DNA from: Bacillota bacterium
GTDB taxonomy: Bacteria; Bacillota; UBA4882; UBA8346
Assembly: GCA_023436305.1 (NCBI GenBank)
Contig: JAEZJQ010000024.1
Span: 1-16,870, forward strand
Length of the DNA: 16,870 nucleotides
Reading direction: 5' to 3'
Made by a program: the position numbers and the translations under genes. The notes under the pieces are model-generated. The model did no database searches. It was not told the origin of the DNA and saw only the letters and a program-made list of their open reading frames with translations. This document shows, piece by piece, positions 1 to 8,432 of this stretch. Each line of letters begins with the position of its first letter. Positions within the stretch are counted from its first letter, which is position 1.

Positions 1-149
1 TTCTTTATCGGATTATTCAGTGAAAATATTTAACAAAATATAACAGCTAATAATACATCATTACTGTAATCTTTGGATCTGTTATTTTTCGTCAATCAAA
101 AAAGACATCCCTAATCACAGATTGTTCTCTTTCCAGGAGGTTTATCGTA
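1..149. other. Downstream flank of the FKBP gene, no gene seen
   Basis: AT-rich stretch with no credible coding frame. Read on the minus strand, downstream of the FKBP stop, ATAACAG (79-85) can pair with CTGTTAT (40-46) across a 32-nt loop, and T-rich sequence follows. This could be a weak terminator for the FKBP gene, but the long loop makes it uncertain. Confidence 0.3.
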
Positions 150-875
150 TTATTTCGGAGTATCGGTCTTCGGCTCAATCCCGATCAATTCCACTTCAAA
201 GATTAACACCGCATTGGGCCCGATGATTTGTCCGGCGCCTCGGGAACCGTAACCCAGATTGGCGGGGATGAACAATTGCCATTTGGCGCCAACCTTCATC
301 AGTTGCAATGCTTCGGTCCAGGCCGGAATAACTCCGGAAACTCCTATTTTCAAAGGCTGCCCCCGTTTATAGGAACTGTCGAATTCGGTACCGTCGATGA
401 GCGTACCCCGGTAATTGACGATGACCGTATCGGAGGCGGTGGGACTGGAACCGGTACCGGCAGTGAGTTCTTTATACTGCAAACCGCTGGGAAGGGTTAC
501 CACGCCTTCTTTGGCCTTATTGGACGCCAGGAAAGCTTCACCCTCGGTTTTATTTTTTTCGGCCAGTTTCATTTGACGTTCATTCCGCTTGGTTTCCATT
601 TCTTTTTGAAAAGTCGTGAACACTTCTTTGATCTCATCGTCCGTGAGCGCGGTAGTACCGGAAAGGCCATCGGTCAGGCCTTTGATCAGCAGCTTCGTGT
701 CGACATCGATCTCCTGTTTCTTAAGATTCTCGCCGACATCCAATCCAATGCAGTAACTGAGTTTTTCACGTTGATCCTTGAATTTAATTTTTTTAACCGT
801 TTTTTGAACTTCACCATAACAAAACGCGGAGATGATAAGGACAATCACCAGGGTAAATCCAATTTTTTTAAACAT
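150..875 (-). CDS. Secreted FKBP-type peptidyl-prolyl cis-trans isomerase (Mip/FkpA-like)
   Basis: A 241-residue prolyl isomerase expected to help fold exported proteins outside the cytoplasm. Residues 1 to about 21 are a signal peptide (MFKK, then a hydrophobic core); the Cys in SAFC is not a good lipobox because Phe precedes it. Residues 35-115 match the helical FKBP_N dimerisation arm, ending in a charged coiled coil. Residues 128-235 are the FKBP domain: LPSGLQYK, VNYRGTL (Tyr154), DGTEFDSS (Asp166), GVIPAWTEAL (Trp186), GYGSRGAG and a FEVELI end. Most relatives have Gly where this protein has Ala185. I chose ATG at 875 rather than GTG at 887 because GAGGTG lies just upstream of the ATG at good spacing, overlapping the GTG. 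The gene appears monocistronic. The family assignment is firm; the extracytoplasmic site follows from the signal peptide. Confidence 0.93.
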   Translation of the reverse strand: MFKKIGFTLVIVLIISAFCYGEVQKTVKKIKFKDQREKLSYCIGLDVGENLKKQEIDVDTKLLIKGLTDGLSGTTALTDDEIKEVFTTFQKEMETKRNERQMKLAEKNKTEGEAFLASNKAKEGVVTLPSGLQYKELTAGTGSSPTASDTVIVNYRGTLIDGTEFDSSYKRGQPLKIGVSGVIPAWTEALQLMKVGAKWQLFIPANLGYGSRGAGQIIGPNAVLIFEVELIGIEPKTDTPK

Positions 876-1189
876 AGCGCACCTCACCGGTATTTTTTAA
901 AATCCATATTCTTAATGAATCACCATTCATTGTCTGATTACATTCGCTGCTCCCATGGCCATCTCCTTTCAAAACCAAATGATTGGGCGATAATACTTTT
1001 TCGAATATGGTTTTAAGTATTGTTGGAATGTGATTTTGGAATGGGTTAATGGGGGTGAACCAGTGAAAAGGAGATTTAATGGGTGGGAAATTGAAAAACA
1101 GGGAAAAATATTGTAAGATAGACTAGGATTTACTGGAATAACGGATTTGTAGGATTGAAAAAGAATGAGAGAGAGCAGAGGTAGATAAG
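876..1189. other. Divergent intergenic region between FKBP and thioesterase genes
   Basis: About 310 bp without a supported gene. On the minus strand a 9-codon frame (927-956, MGAANVIRQ) has an AAAGGAG site 6 nt ahead (963-969) and could be a leader peptide for the FKBP gene, or chance. An inverted repeat ATGAAT-cacc-ATTCAT lies between that frame and the FKBP start. On the plus strand a possible thioesterase promoter is listed separately. Confidence 0.4.
1091..1119 (+). promoter_or_regulatory. Possible sigma-A promoter of the thioesterase gene
   Basis: TTGAAA (1091-1096) and TAAGAT (1114-1119) are separated by 17 nt, which would start transcription near 1126, about 65 nt before the ATG. Each box matches the consensus only partly, so this is a candidate. 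Confidence 0.35.
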
Positions 1190-1603
1190 ATGGGAATTGT
1201 TGAGAAAGTATTGGAGAAAGATCGGTTTTGCGTGGAGACGGTAGGGATCGAATTGTTGGAAGTTTCTCCGGGGAGGGCTAAAACCAAGCTGCAAATCGAA
1301 GACCGCCATTTAAACGGGTTGGGAATCATTCAAGGGGGAGCAATTTTTACCTTGGCGGATTTTGCGCTGGCGGCAGCTTCTAATTCCCACGGTACGGCGG
1401 CGGTAATGATCAATGCCAATATCTCATGTTTTAAAGGGCTTTCCCGGGGAACCTTATTCGCGGAGGCTGCCGAAGAGTCCATCAATTTTAAGCTGGCAAC
1501 ATACACAGTAAGGATTACCAATGAGACAGACGAATTAATCGCTTTGATGCAGGCTACGGTTTACCGTAAAAAAGAGACTTTAGAATCTTTGATTGAAGAT
1601 TAA
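1190..1603 (+). CDS. PaaI-family hotdog-fold acyl-CoA thioesterase
   Basis: A 137-residue cytosolic protein of normal length for a single hotdog domain, predicted to hydrolyse acyl- or aryl-CoA thioesters. The signature stretch is residues 40-65: HLNGLGIIQGG, then FTLADFALAAASNS. Asn42 and the helix Asp57 occupy the positions known to be catalytic in PaaI. Gln48 stands where the classical HGG motif has His; as I recall, QGG is common in a clostridial branch of the family, so this need not mean loss of activity. Later strands (residues 76-125) continue the fold: MINANISCFKG and the LFAEA segment. The start follows an AGAGGT site at 1177-1182. It stands alone on the plus strand and ends at a strong terminator. 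The natural substrate cannot be told from the sequence. Confidence 0.9.
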   Translation: MGIVEKVLEKDRFCVETVGIELLEVSPGRAKTKLQIEDRHLNGLGIIQGGAIFTLADFALAAASNSHGTAAVMINANISCFKGLSRGTLFAEAAEESINFKLATYTVRITNETDELIALMQATVYRKKETLESLIED

Positions 1604-1625
1604 TTTTTTTCGATACAATGGATAA

Positions 1626-1674
1626 GCCGGGGTTCGTGGTGAATCTTCACCGTTTAACCCCGGCCCGTTTTTTA
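1626..1674 (+). terminator. Rho-independent terminator of the thioesterase gene
   Basis: GCCGGGGTT (1626-1634) pairs perfectly with AACCCCGGC (1656-1664), and a second perfect stem GGTGAA/TTCACC (1638-1651) lies inside it. A run of six T begins at 1668. The T-run is on the plus strand only. Confidence 0.9.
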
Positions 1675-1690
1675 TTATCCATCGCGCAAA

Positions 1691-1714
1691 GAAGTTAAGT
1701 TCAAGCTTTACTTC
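1691..1714 (-). terminator. Weak hairpin downstream of the wall hydrolase gene
   Basis: Read on the minus strand, GAAGTAAAG and CTTAACTTC pair at 8 of 9 positions around a 6-nt loop, just past the stop codon at 1732, followed by TTTGCG. The short T-run makes this a weak terminator candidate. Confidence 0.35.
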
Positions 1715-1731
1715 ACTCTTCGCACTTTTTC

Positions 1732-2337
1732 TTATACCCCAAACACATGATTTCCGATGCGTTCAACGACCCGGCGCGTCCACATCCAGGATTGTCCTTG
1801 AACTTTGGCCGGATTGAAGAAAAACTTCGACCCATAGGTTGGGTCCCATCCATTACGGGCCGCCTTAACCGCCCGATAGTCTTCTTCCGAGGGTTGCCGC
1901 TGCCAGATTAAGCCGTTGGATACCGATTCGAATTCATTCGGCTTAAAAATGTTACCGGCAACGGTTTTCGGAAATTTGTGGTCGCCCATTCGGTTCAGGA
2001 TGACCGACGCTACCGCGACCTTGCCCGAGTATGGCTCGCCTTCAGCTTCGGCAGTGATTAACCGGGCCATTAAATCCATATCCCGCCCGTTAATCGATGG
2101 GGTGCCATTCCTGGAATCTTTACATTCAGGAATGGCCAGCTTTTCTCCGGAGTAAATCCGTTCTCCTTGTAACCCGTTGGCCTGTTTCAATTCATTCACA
2201 CTGATATTATTATTTGCGGCAATGGTATATAACGATTCACCATGCTTAATGTGGTGCATTGCCGCCGCGTTGGTAGGTTTGGCTCCGATTGACAGCATAA
2301 GAAATGCGGTTCCTAAAATAAGCATTTTTTTCAGCAC
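1732..2337 (-). CDS. Secreted LysM plus SleB/CwlJ-type cell wall hydrolase
   Basis: A 201-residue exported peptidoglycan hydrolase. Residues 1-25 form a signal peptide ending NAAA. Residues 28-70 are one LysM repeat (HHIKHGESLYTIAANNNIS, then the GEKLAIP end), which binds glycan chains. After a short linker, residues 88-201 match the Hydrolase_2 domain of the spore cortex-lytic enzymes SleB and CwlJ: LITAEAEGEPY with the likely catalytic Glu97, VAVASVILNR, FFFNPAKVQ and IGNHVFGV. LysM plus this domain occurs in spore formers for cortex or vegetative wall turnover; which applies here is unclear. The GTG start at 2337 is preceded by AAGGAGG at about 10 nt. The gene is monocistronic with a long leader, a sigma-A-like promoter and a possible attenuator; no sporulation-type promoter is evident. 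Confidence 0.9.
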   Translation of the reverse strand: MLKKMLILGTAFLMLSIGAKPTNAAAMHHIKHGESLYTIAANNNISVNELKQANGLQGERIYSGEKLAIPECKDSRNGTPSINGRDMDLMARLITAEAEGEPYSGKVAVASVILNRMGDHKFPKTVAGNIFKPNEFESVSNGLIWQRQPSEEDYRAVKAARNGWDPTYGSKFFFNPAKVQGQSWMWTRRVVERIGNHVFGV

Positions 2338-2446
2338 TCTTTCGTTGCCTCCTTTCCTCTTGATTTAAATTTCCGAATTGATTTCAATACCCATGAATCG
2401 CCAGTCCGGTTCACTTTTTACCGGATTTGTATTCACCGGTACCAAG

Positions 2447-2471
2447 AAAAAAGCTACCAGAATGATGGTAG
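2447..2471 (-). promoter_or_regulatory. Terminator-like hairpin in the wall-hydrolase leader (possible attenuator)
   Basis: On the minus strand CTACCA (2466-2471) and TGGTAG (2454-2459) form a perfect 6-bp stem with a 6-nt loop, followed after one C by six T (2447-2452). It lies about 100 nt after the predicted transcript start and 110 nt before the coding start, so it could end transcription early. Upstream leader segments GACTA/TAGTC, AAACAG/CTGTTT and GAATA/TATTC can also pair. A ligand or switch is not shown. Confidence 0.4.
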
Positions 2472-2574
2472 ACTAGAAAGCACGGATTCATTGGAAATAT
2501 TCGAATAATAGATATTCAAACAGGCCTTTTTTACTAATTTGCTGTCAACATAATCCGGTACCAACTGTTTAGTC

Positions 2575-2604
2575 ATTATAACAAAGGAATGAGACTTGCG
2601 TCAA
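2575..2604 (-). promoter_or_regulatory. Sigma-A-like promoter of the wall-hydrolase gene
   Basis: On the minus strand TTGACG (2599-2604) and a perfect TATAAT (2575-2580) are separated by 18 nt. Start of transcription is predicted near 2568, giving a 5' leader of about 230 nt. Confidence 0.7.
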
Positions 2605-2730
2605 AGTACAAATACTGGTAAGAACAGGATAATGATGGTATCCAGGAAATCTAAAAATGTCAAAATCATTGCCTGAAATAGTGTGACTTTGGTACCAACA
2701 ATGGTGAGGCCGGGAATCAATCGCTTTATC

Positions 2731-2758
2731 AAAGAAAAAACCCGCTTTAACACGGGTT
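2731..2758 (-). terminator. Terminator after the efflux operon
   Basis: On the minus strand AACCCG (2753-2758) and CGGGTT (2739-2744) pair around an 8-nt loop, and the T-rich tail TTTTCTTT follows. It begins 12 nt past the TolC stop codon, in the right orientation. Confidence 0.8.
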
Positions 2759-2770
2759 GGTTATGGTTGG

Positions 2771-4084
2771 TTAGTCTTTTCCGGCAACCAAGTCCAATTT
2801 CGCCAGGGCGGTAAAATAGGAAGATAATCCGGAATAGTAACCGTTCAATGCTTGATCCAACTTCAATTGGGCATCCGTTATATCCATGGTGGTGGCCATC
2901 CCGGCGTCATATTTGGCCTGAATTAACCGTAACGATTCCCTGGCGAGATTGATGGTCGCTTGGGAAGCTTTCGCGCTGGCAAGATTCGCGTTTATACTTT
3001 GAATCGCCAATTCGATTTCTACCCGTACCATATCCTTGAGACTGGAATCTTTTATGGCAATCAATTCTTCATTTTTTTTAGCCTCGGCTATTTTTGCCTG
3101 AGTTACCAAACCGTCAAATAATACCCCGGAGAGGTTCAAGGATAAGGTAAACCAACTGCCTTTCCAATGACTGGGATTGAGGTCGATATATGAGCCTTGG
3201 GATGAAGCGCTTAAGCTAATCATTGGTTTATAACCGGCGGATACCATCTTCGTATTCAATTTACTAATCTCGATGGAATTATTCATCTGTCGCGTATCGG
3301 GACGATTATTATAAGCATTTTCCAAGACTGTTTCAAAAGAAAGATCCACTTTCTCAGGAAGTTGCAATTTGGAAGGATCCACACTGATCGTATATGGACG
3401 GTCTTTTTCAATCCCCAGTAAAATTGCTAAATTCAGTTTGGTGGCATCCACTGCGTTTTGGCTATTTATAATTTGAGGTTTAAGGCTTTCCCATTGAACT
3501 TGCGCTTGTAAAAGTTCAACCTTAGAGGCGTTCCCGACTTCATAGAATGCTTTTTGTTGTTGATAACGCCGTTCCGCATTTCTATAGGAAGACTTTGTTA
3601 CTTCAAACATCTGTTGCGCCAGCCAAAATTGAAAATAAGCCTGTTTAACGTTATAAATGAGTTGCTGTTTCGCTTTGCGCTGTTCTTCCAGAGCCGTATT
3701 CAAGCTATATTTGGTTATTTTATATTTTGCCGAAGATAGGCCTCCGGTATATAATTTTTCAGTTACCGAAAGTGTTCCGGTGGAATATTCCTTCGACATA
3801 TAACTAGTTAAGGCTAAAGGATCGTTTGACTTCGTTTCCGTAATCGAATAATTTACGGTTGGGAGAAACCCTCCCAAGGCTTGGCGGACTTGTAACTGGG
3901 CAATCTCCACATTTTTATCGGCGGCTTTTAAACTGGGACTGTTTTGATAGGCCAGGTCCAAACATTGTTCCAAGGTCAATACTTCCGGTTGAGACTGGGG
4001 CTGGGAGTCTTCCGCGGCCCAAATAGCGGTGGGTAAAGCCATGACGATTAAGATGAAAAGGAATATAAAATTTTTACGAAACAT
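2771..4084 (-). CDS. TolC-family outer membrane efflux protein
   Basis: A 437-residue outer membrane channel subunit, last gene of the tripartite pump. Residues 1-24 form a signal peptide ending in AIWAA. Two OEP repeats follow: the first from LTLEQCLDLAYQNSP (about residue 35) to about 230, the second from about 245 to the end, starting again with an FETVLENAYNNRPDTRQ helix. Long alpha-helical stretches rich in Gln, Ala and Lys (residues 130-220 and 330-430) match the periplasmic barrel of TolC trimers. The length is typical. The ATG is preceded by AGGAGG. It lies 106 nt downstream of the RND gene in the same direction and is followed directly by a terminator. Its presence implies an outer membrane. 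Confidence 0.93.
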   Translation of the reverse strand: MFRKNFIFLFILIVMALPTAIWAAEDSQPQSQPEVLTLEQCLDLAYQNSPSLKAADKNVEIAQLQVRQALGGFLPTVNYSITETKSNDPLALTSYMSKEYSTGTLSVTEKLYTGGLSSAKYKITKYSLNTALEEQRKAKQQLIYNVKQAYFQFWLAQQMFEVTKSSYRNAERRYQQQKAFYEVGNASKVELLQAQVQWESLKPQIINSQNAVDATKLNLAILLGIEKDRPYTISVDPSKLQLPEKVDLSFETVLENAYNNRPDTRQMNNSIEISKLNTKMVSAGYKPMISLSASSQGSYIDLNPSHWKGSWFTLSLNLSGVLFDGLVTQAKIAEAKKNEELIAIKDSSLKDMVRVEIELAIQSINANLASAKASQATINLARESLRLIQAKYDAGMATTMDITDAQLKLDQALNGYYSGLSSYFTALAKLDLVAGKD

Positions 4085-4190
4085 GGTTAGCCTCCTGGCA
4101 AAAAAGACTTATTAGGCACTTTAAAAGGAATCATACAAATTATTTCCATTTGCGGGTGGTTTTATGAAATTAAGTTTTCTTCCGATATAA

Positions 4191-7100
4191 TTAATGGTCA
4201 TATTTTAAACCACGATTTTCATCCTTCGTTGACCGATTTCCAATGACGGCAACCCGGATTTTATCGATAATTATATAAACCGCCGGAACCACCACCAAGG
4301 TCATCAGCATGGAAGATGTTAGTCCGCCGATCAAAACCCAGCCCAGACCTCTTTTAAACTCGGACCCGGCGGCGCTGGCCATGGCCAAGGGCAGCATACC
4401 GAAGATCATGGTCATGGTGGTCATTAATATTGGCCGTAACCGTTCGCGACCGGCTTCCAGCAATGCTTCCTTCACATCTAAGCCCTCTTCACGCCGTTTA
4501 GTGGTGAAATCCACCAGGAGGATGGCATTCTTACTTACTAAACCCACCAGCATGATGATACCCATGATGGCAAAGATGGATATGGAGTTCCGGGTGAGAG
4601 CCAGCGCCAGAAATGCCCCGATGATGGCTAATGGTACGGAAAACATAACCGCTAACGGATAAATAAACGAGTTGTACAGGGCGGCCATAATGAGATAAAC
4701 GAAGATAAACGCGGCCAATAGGGCAATTAACAGGCTGGCGAATGATTCGGTCATGGTTTTTATCGAACCGATAGGACCCACGCCAACTCCATTCGGGAAC
4801 GTTTCCTTGGCCAGAGCTTTACGAATTTCCGTGGCGATGGCGCCACTGGTTTTCCCAATTGCCTGTGAACTCACGGTAATGGAGTAATTCCGGTCCCGGC
4901 GTTCCAACTTGGTGGGGCCGGTGGATGGAGTGATCGTAGCAAATTGATTAAGCTGGATCAGTTGTCCGGTTCGATTAACCACGGTTAGATTGCCGATATC
5001 CGAGGTTCGGGAGCGGTCAAACTGATCGAATTGAATATTGATGTCGTATTCGTTGCCGTTTTGATCCTGAAATTTGGAATCGGTATTCCCGGCAAGGCCG
5101 GTTTGTAATGTTTGGCCGACCTCCATCATGCTCAGTCCAAAGCTGGCCATTTTGTTTCGGTCAATCTGGATCTTCATCTCCGGCACGCCCTCCTGGGATG
5201 ATAGCCGGACATCGGCGGTACCCGGAATTTGGGCAAAGATCTTTTTGACGCGCTGGGCAGTCTGGGATACATTTTCCCAATTCGGCCCGGTGACCGCGAA
5301 CTGAATGGGTGATGAACTACCGCCACCCATGGAAGAAGACTCGGAAACATAAATCCTGACTCCCGGTATCGGAGCCAACATGGTTTTTATTACCTGGCAA
5401 ATATCCGAGGTACTCCGGGAGCGGTGTTCTTTCGGAACCAATTTGACGGTTAGAGAAGCACTATTACTATTTGAGGTTAGACTGAAGCTACCCCCGGATG
5501 ATCCAACCGTGGTAAAAATTGTATCCACCTCTGGTATTTTAGAGACCATTCGTTCAATATCCTGGGCGATAAAATTAGTCTGCTCCAGTTTCGACCCTGG
5601 AGGAAGCTCCAGGGAGATTACGGCCTGGCTCTGATCAGCCTGGGGCATCATTTCGGTACCAATAAAACCGAACATGGGGAGCAAAAACGATACAAAGAGT
5701 AAGCCGGCGGCGATTAACAGAACTGCGGCCGGTTTATTTAAACTCAAGCGAAGTAAACCGGTATAATTATTGATGAGTTTTTTGAACCATTTTTCAAACC
5801 AGGCTCCGAACTTGCCCATCAACGTTTCTTGCAATAATTCTTCCCGTTTGCTGAAACGGGAGGCCAGTAACGGGGTTACCGTGAAGGAAACAAGGAGGCT
5901 CATGAGGGTCGAGATCACGATTACCAGTGAAAATTGGCGCATCATACCGCCAATCATTCCGGTGACCAATGCCAGCGGCCCGTAAACCACAATATCCACC
6001 ATGGTAATGGAAAGGGCGGTGAAGCTGATTTCGTTCCGGCCTTGTAAAGCCGCCGTTCGTTTATCCTTACCCATCTCCAAATGCCGATAGATATTCTCCA
6101 AAACCACGATGGCGTCATCCACCAGGATTCCGATGACCAGCGATAAGGCCAGTAGGGTGAGGATATTTAAAGTGAACCCGAAGGCCCACATTCCGATGAA
6201 CGTGGAGACCAATGAGGTGGGGATGGCAACCATGACGATAAGTGAATTCCGGAAACTGTGTAAAAACAGCAGCATTATACCGGCGACTAACAAAATGGCC
6301 CATGCCAGGTCAGTGATTACCGCATTAACGGCTTCTACCGTAAAGGTGGAGGTATCAATGGCCACGATTAGGCGCAGATTGTTTTTTTGATATTCTTTCT
6401 CCAGATTTTGAAGCTCGGCCCGGAGCCGTTTACTCACATCCACCGCATTGGCGTCGGATTGTTTTTGAACGGTAATACTCAAGGTATCCTTCCCGTTGAT
6501 CCGGGCGATAATGGAGGGGTCCTTTTGCCCGTCCCGGACCTCGGCTACATCGGAAAGGAGTATATTACCGCCGGACCTTGATTTACTGACCACCAATCCC
6601 CGCAGATCGTCAAGGGTCTGAAACTTACCGGCCAGTCTTATTACGTATTGGTTATCGCTATCTTTGATGGTTCCGGCGGGAAATTCCAGGTTGGCGGACT
6701 GAATGGCCTGTAGTATTTGGGCGGATGACAGGCTATATGCCTGTAATTTTTGCATATCGATATTTACTTTAATCTCCCGTTCCCGGGCGCCGACGATGTT
6801 TACCTGGCCAACCCCGGGAACCCGGGAGAGTCTTGGGGCCACTGTATTCTTTATGAACTGATAAAAATCAGTATCCGGTAAGTTGCTGGTAGTCCCAATG
6901 GTGATAATCGGGAAGTCATCAAAGGATACTTTAGACAGAGACGGAACCTTAGCGCCCGAGGGAAGCCGAGGCAGTATCTGATTTATTTTACGTTGGGCAT
7001 CCTGCAGGGAGAAATCGACGTTGGCCTCCGGTGTTAGATTAACCACCGTTAGCGAGTAGCCTTCCGCCGAAGTGGATGTGATCGAATCCACCTTATCCAT

Positions 7101-7319
7101 ACCGGAGATTGCATCTTCAATCTTTTTGGTAATCGCGGATTCCACCTGATTGGCGGAAGCTCCGGGATAGATGGTCATGATGGTAACCATAGGAATATTA
7201 ACGTTGGGCATCATTTCGTATTTCAACTGTTTATATCCGAAGAAACCCAATAAGGTTAATGCCGTAAAAATAACAATGATTAATACGGGACGCTTGATGG
7301 AAAGCTCGGTAATGGTCAT
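4191..7319 (-). CDS. RND multidrug efflux pump, inner membrane transporter (AcrB/HAE1 family)
   Basis: A 1042-residue proton-driven antiporter of full family length. TM1 is residues 10-30, directly after the conserved SIKRPVL start. Periplasmic porter segments cover about 40-335 and 560-860, and the remaining membrane helices form two bundles at about 336-540 and 865-1025. The proton relay is present: the Asp401-Asp402 pair in GILVDDAIVVLENIYRHLE (TM4), and the TM10 lysine near residue 930 in GLVSKNAILLVDF. PGASANQVE and SRVPGVGQV are typical porter motifs. The ATG follows AAGGTG at 7 nt. It lies between the fusion protein and TolC genes. Family members export drugs, dyes, detergents or solvents; the local TetR regulator suggests an inducible toxic compound. 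Metal-efflux (CusA/CzcA) pumps are a less likely alternative. Confidence 0.95.
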   Translation of the reverse strand: MTITELSIKRPVLIIVIFTALTLLGFFGYKQLKYEMMPNVNIPMVTIMTIYPGASANQVESAITKKIEDAISGMDKVDSITSTSAEGYSLTVVNLTPEANVDFSLQDAQRKINQILPRLPSGAKVPSLSKVSFDDFPIITIGTTSNLPDTDFYQFIKNTVAPRLSRVPGVGQVNIVGAREREIKVNIDMQKLQAYSLSSAQILQAIQSANLEFPAGTIKDSDNQYVIRLAGKFQTLDDLRGLVVSKSRSGGNILLSDVAEVRDGQKDPSIIARINGKDTLSITVQKQSDANAVDVSKRLRAELQNLEKEYQKNNLRLIVAIDTSTFTVEAVNAVITDLAWAILLVAGIMLLFLHSFRNSLIVMVAIPTSLVSTFIGMWAFGFTLNILTLLALSLVIGILVDDAIVVLENIYRHLEMGKDKRTAALQGRNEISFTALSITMVDIVVYGPLALVTGMIGGMMRQFSLVIVISTLMSLLVSFTVTPLLASRFSKREELLQETLMGKFGAWFEKWFKKLINNYTGLLRLSLNKPAAVLLIAAGLLFVSFLLPMFGFIGTEMMPQADQSQAVISLELPPGSKLEQTNFIAQDIERMVSKIPEVDTIFTTVGSSGGSFSLTSNSNSASLTVKLVPKEHRSRSTSDICQVIKTMLAPIPGVRIYVSESSSMGGGSSSPIQFAVTGPNWENVSQTAQRVKKIFAQIPGTADVRLSSQEGVPEMKIQIDRNKMASFGLSMMEVGQTLQTGLAGNTDSKFQDQNGNEYDINIQFDQFDRSRTSDIGNLTVVNRTGQLIQLNQFATITPSTGPTKLERRDRNYSITVSSQAIGKTSGAIATEIRKALAKETFPNGVGVGPIGSIKTMTESFASLLIALLAAFIFVYLIMAALYNSFIYPLAVMFSVPLAIIGAFLALALTRNSISIFAIMGIIMLVGLVSKNAILLVDFTTKRREEGLDVKEALLEAGRERLRPILMTTMTMIFGMLPLAMASAAGSEFKRGLGWVLIGGLTSSMLMTLVVVPAVYIIIDKIRVAVIGNRSTKDENRGLKYDH

Positions 7320-7382
7320 CCAAATTCACCTTGACTTTTCATATTATTTTATTGATGTTCATCCAAATTATTTCTCTAGAGA

Positions 7383-8432
7383 TTATTTTTGAATGGTCAC
7401 TGTTGCCCCATCTCGTAAATTATCCTGGCCGCTTACCACCACGATGTCGCCTTCGGTGAGACCTTTTTTGACGACGATATTGGTGCCGGCTTGGGATCCA
7501 GTCAATATTTGGCGTAACTCGGCCTTGGTACCATTGACAACAAATACCTGCGGGCTTTTGATGCTGCCCACCAGAGTATCCCGGGGGATAACCAGCGCTG
7601 TTTGTTGATTGGTCCGGAAGGTCACCCGGCCGAACATTCCGGATTTTAAAGGATATTGTTTGTTGTTCGGCAGCAGTACCTGAACCGGATAAGTATGGGC
7701 TTCATCGCCTTTGACACTGATACTGTCGATGCGCCCCGTTAACTTCACACCAGGGTAAACATCCGTCTCAACAGTCACCGAATCGCCTGTTTTTAAGGTA
7801 AAAACATCCTCTTCTCCCACGTTTATCTTGACCTTAAACATGGAGATATCCACGACGTTGGCCACCAACGTTCCCGGATTAAGCATGGCGCCGATATTCA
7901 CCGGGCGGGAAGTCACCATACCGGAGATGGGGGAAGTAATCAGAGTATTTTGATATTGTTTACGATCGGCGATAAACTGGGCTTCGGTTGCTTTAAAGGT
8001 CTGCCGGGCTAATTCCAGTTCGGCATCGGAGATCAACTGATCCTTATAAAGCGCTTGTTTTCGTTCCCAGTCTTTCTCGGCTTTTTGGTAACCGGTTTGG
8101 GATGCCAGAAATTTGGCATGGAGCAGTGTATCATCGACCTTAACGATAGACGCTCCGGCGGTAATGTAGGTGCCTTCCTTGGCCAGTACGCTTACGATTT
8201 TTCCCGATACCTCGGAGACGATATTTACATCATTAATCGCTACAATCACTCCAACTTGGGTCAAGGTGCTCTGAATGGTTTGCTTGGCTGCGGAAACCAC
8301 CGAGACTGGAATGGAAGAGATGGGAGCGACGTTGGCTTTTCGTTCCATTTCGGCTTTGTTGTTGAACAGGACGAAAACAATCAACCCAACCACAATTAAG
8401 GACCCAATTAATAGTACTACTTTTTTGTTCAT
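7383..8432 (-). CDS. RND efflux membrane fusion protein (AcrA/MexA-like)
   Basis: A 349-residue periplasmic adaptor that joins the RND pump to TolC. Residues 5-23 form one hydrophobic N-terminal segment with no lipobox Cys, so it is a membrane anchor or uncleaved signal. The two lipoyl halves are at about 65-100 (VSEVSGKIVSVLAKEGTYI) and 163-195 (ITSPISGMVTSRPVNIGAML), flanking a short coiled-coil hairpin at 103-162. Beta-barrel and membrane-proximal domains follow, with SGMFGRVTF and a closing GLTEGDIVVVSGQDNLRDG motif. I chose ATG at 8432, which has AAAGGTGA just upstream, over the in-frame GTG at 8441 that overlaps this site. It is followed 63 nt later by the RND gene. A shared leader-like element lies about 140 nt upstream. 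Confidence 0.93.
   Translation of the reverse strand: MNKKVVLLIGSLIVVGLIVFVLFNNKAEMERKANVAPISSIPVSVVSAAKQTIQSTLTQVGVIVAINDVNIVSEVSGKIVSVLAKEGTYITAGASIVKVDDTLLHAKFLASQTGYQKAEKDWERKQALYKDQLISDAELELARQTFKATEAQFIADRKQYQNTLITSPISGMVTSRPVNIGAMLNPGTLVANVVDISMFKVKINVGEEDVFTLKTGDSVTVETDVYPGVKLTGRIDSISVKGDEAHTYPVQVLLPNNKQYPLKSGMFGRVTFRTNQQTALVIPRDTLVGSIKSPQVFVVNGTKAELRQILTGSQAGTNIVVKKGLTEGDIVVVSGQDNLRDGATVTIQK

Larger units (their letters stand above)
2338..2770. other. Intergenic region holding the wall-hydrolase leader and promoter
   Basis: No gene seen in about 430 bp. It contains, on the minus strand, the promoter at 2575-2604, a leader of about 230 nt, a terminator-like hairpin at 2447-2471, and the terminator after the TolC gene at 2731-2758. 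The octamer GGTACCAA occurs three times (2438-2445, 2557-2564, 2691-2698). Confidence 0.6.

Noticed and set aside
228..1016. Long open frame opposite the FKBP gene
   Set aside because: It has no ribosome site or family motif, and its length follows from codon bias of the FKBP gene on the other strand. Similar opposite-strand frames over the pump, GH3 and binding-protein genes were rejected for the same reason.
1079..1126. Fifteen-codon plus-strand frame with AAGGAG before it, upstream of the thioesterase
   Set aside because: It overlaps the best candidate promoter of the thioesterase gene and would lie before the predicted transcript start; nothing else supports it.
2438..2698. Three copies of GGTACCAA in one intergenic region as a regulator binding array
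   Set aside because: GGTACC-containing words also occur inside several genes of the window, so the octamer is not specific; spacing of 119 and 134 bp shows no helical pattern. Kept only as a possible part of the leader pairing.
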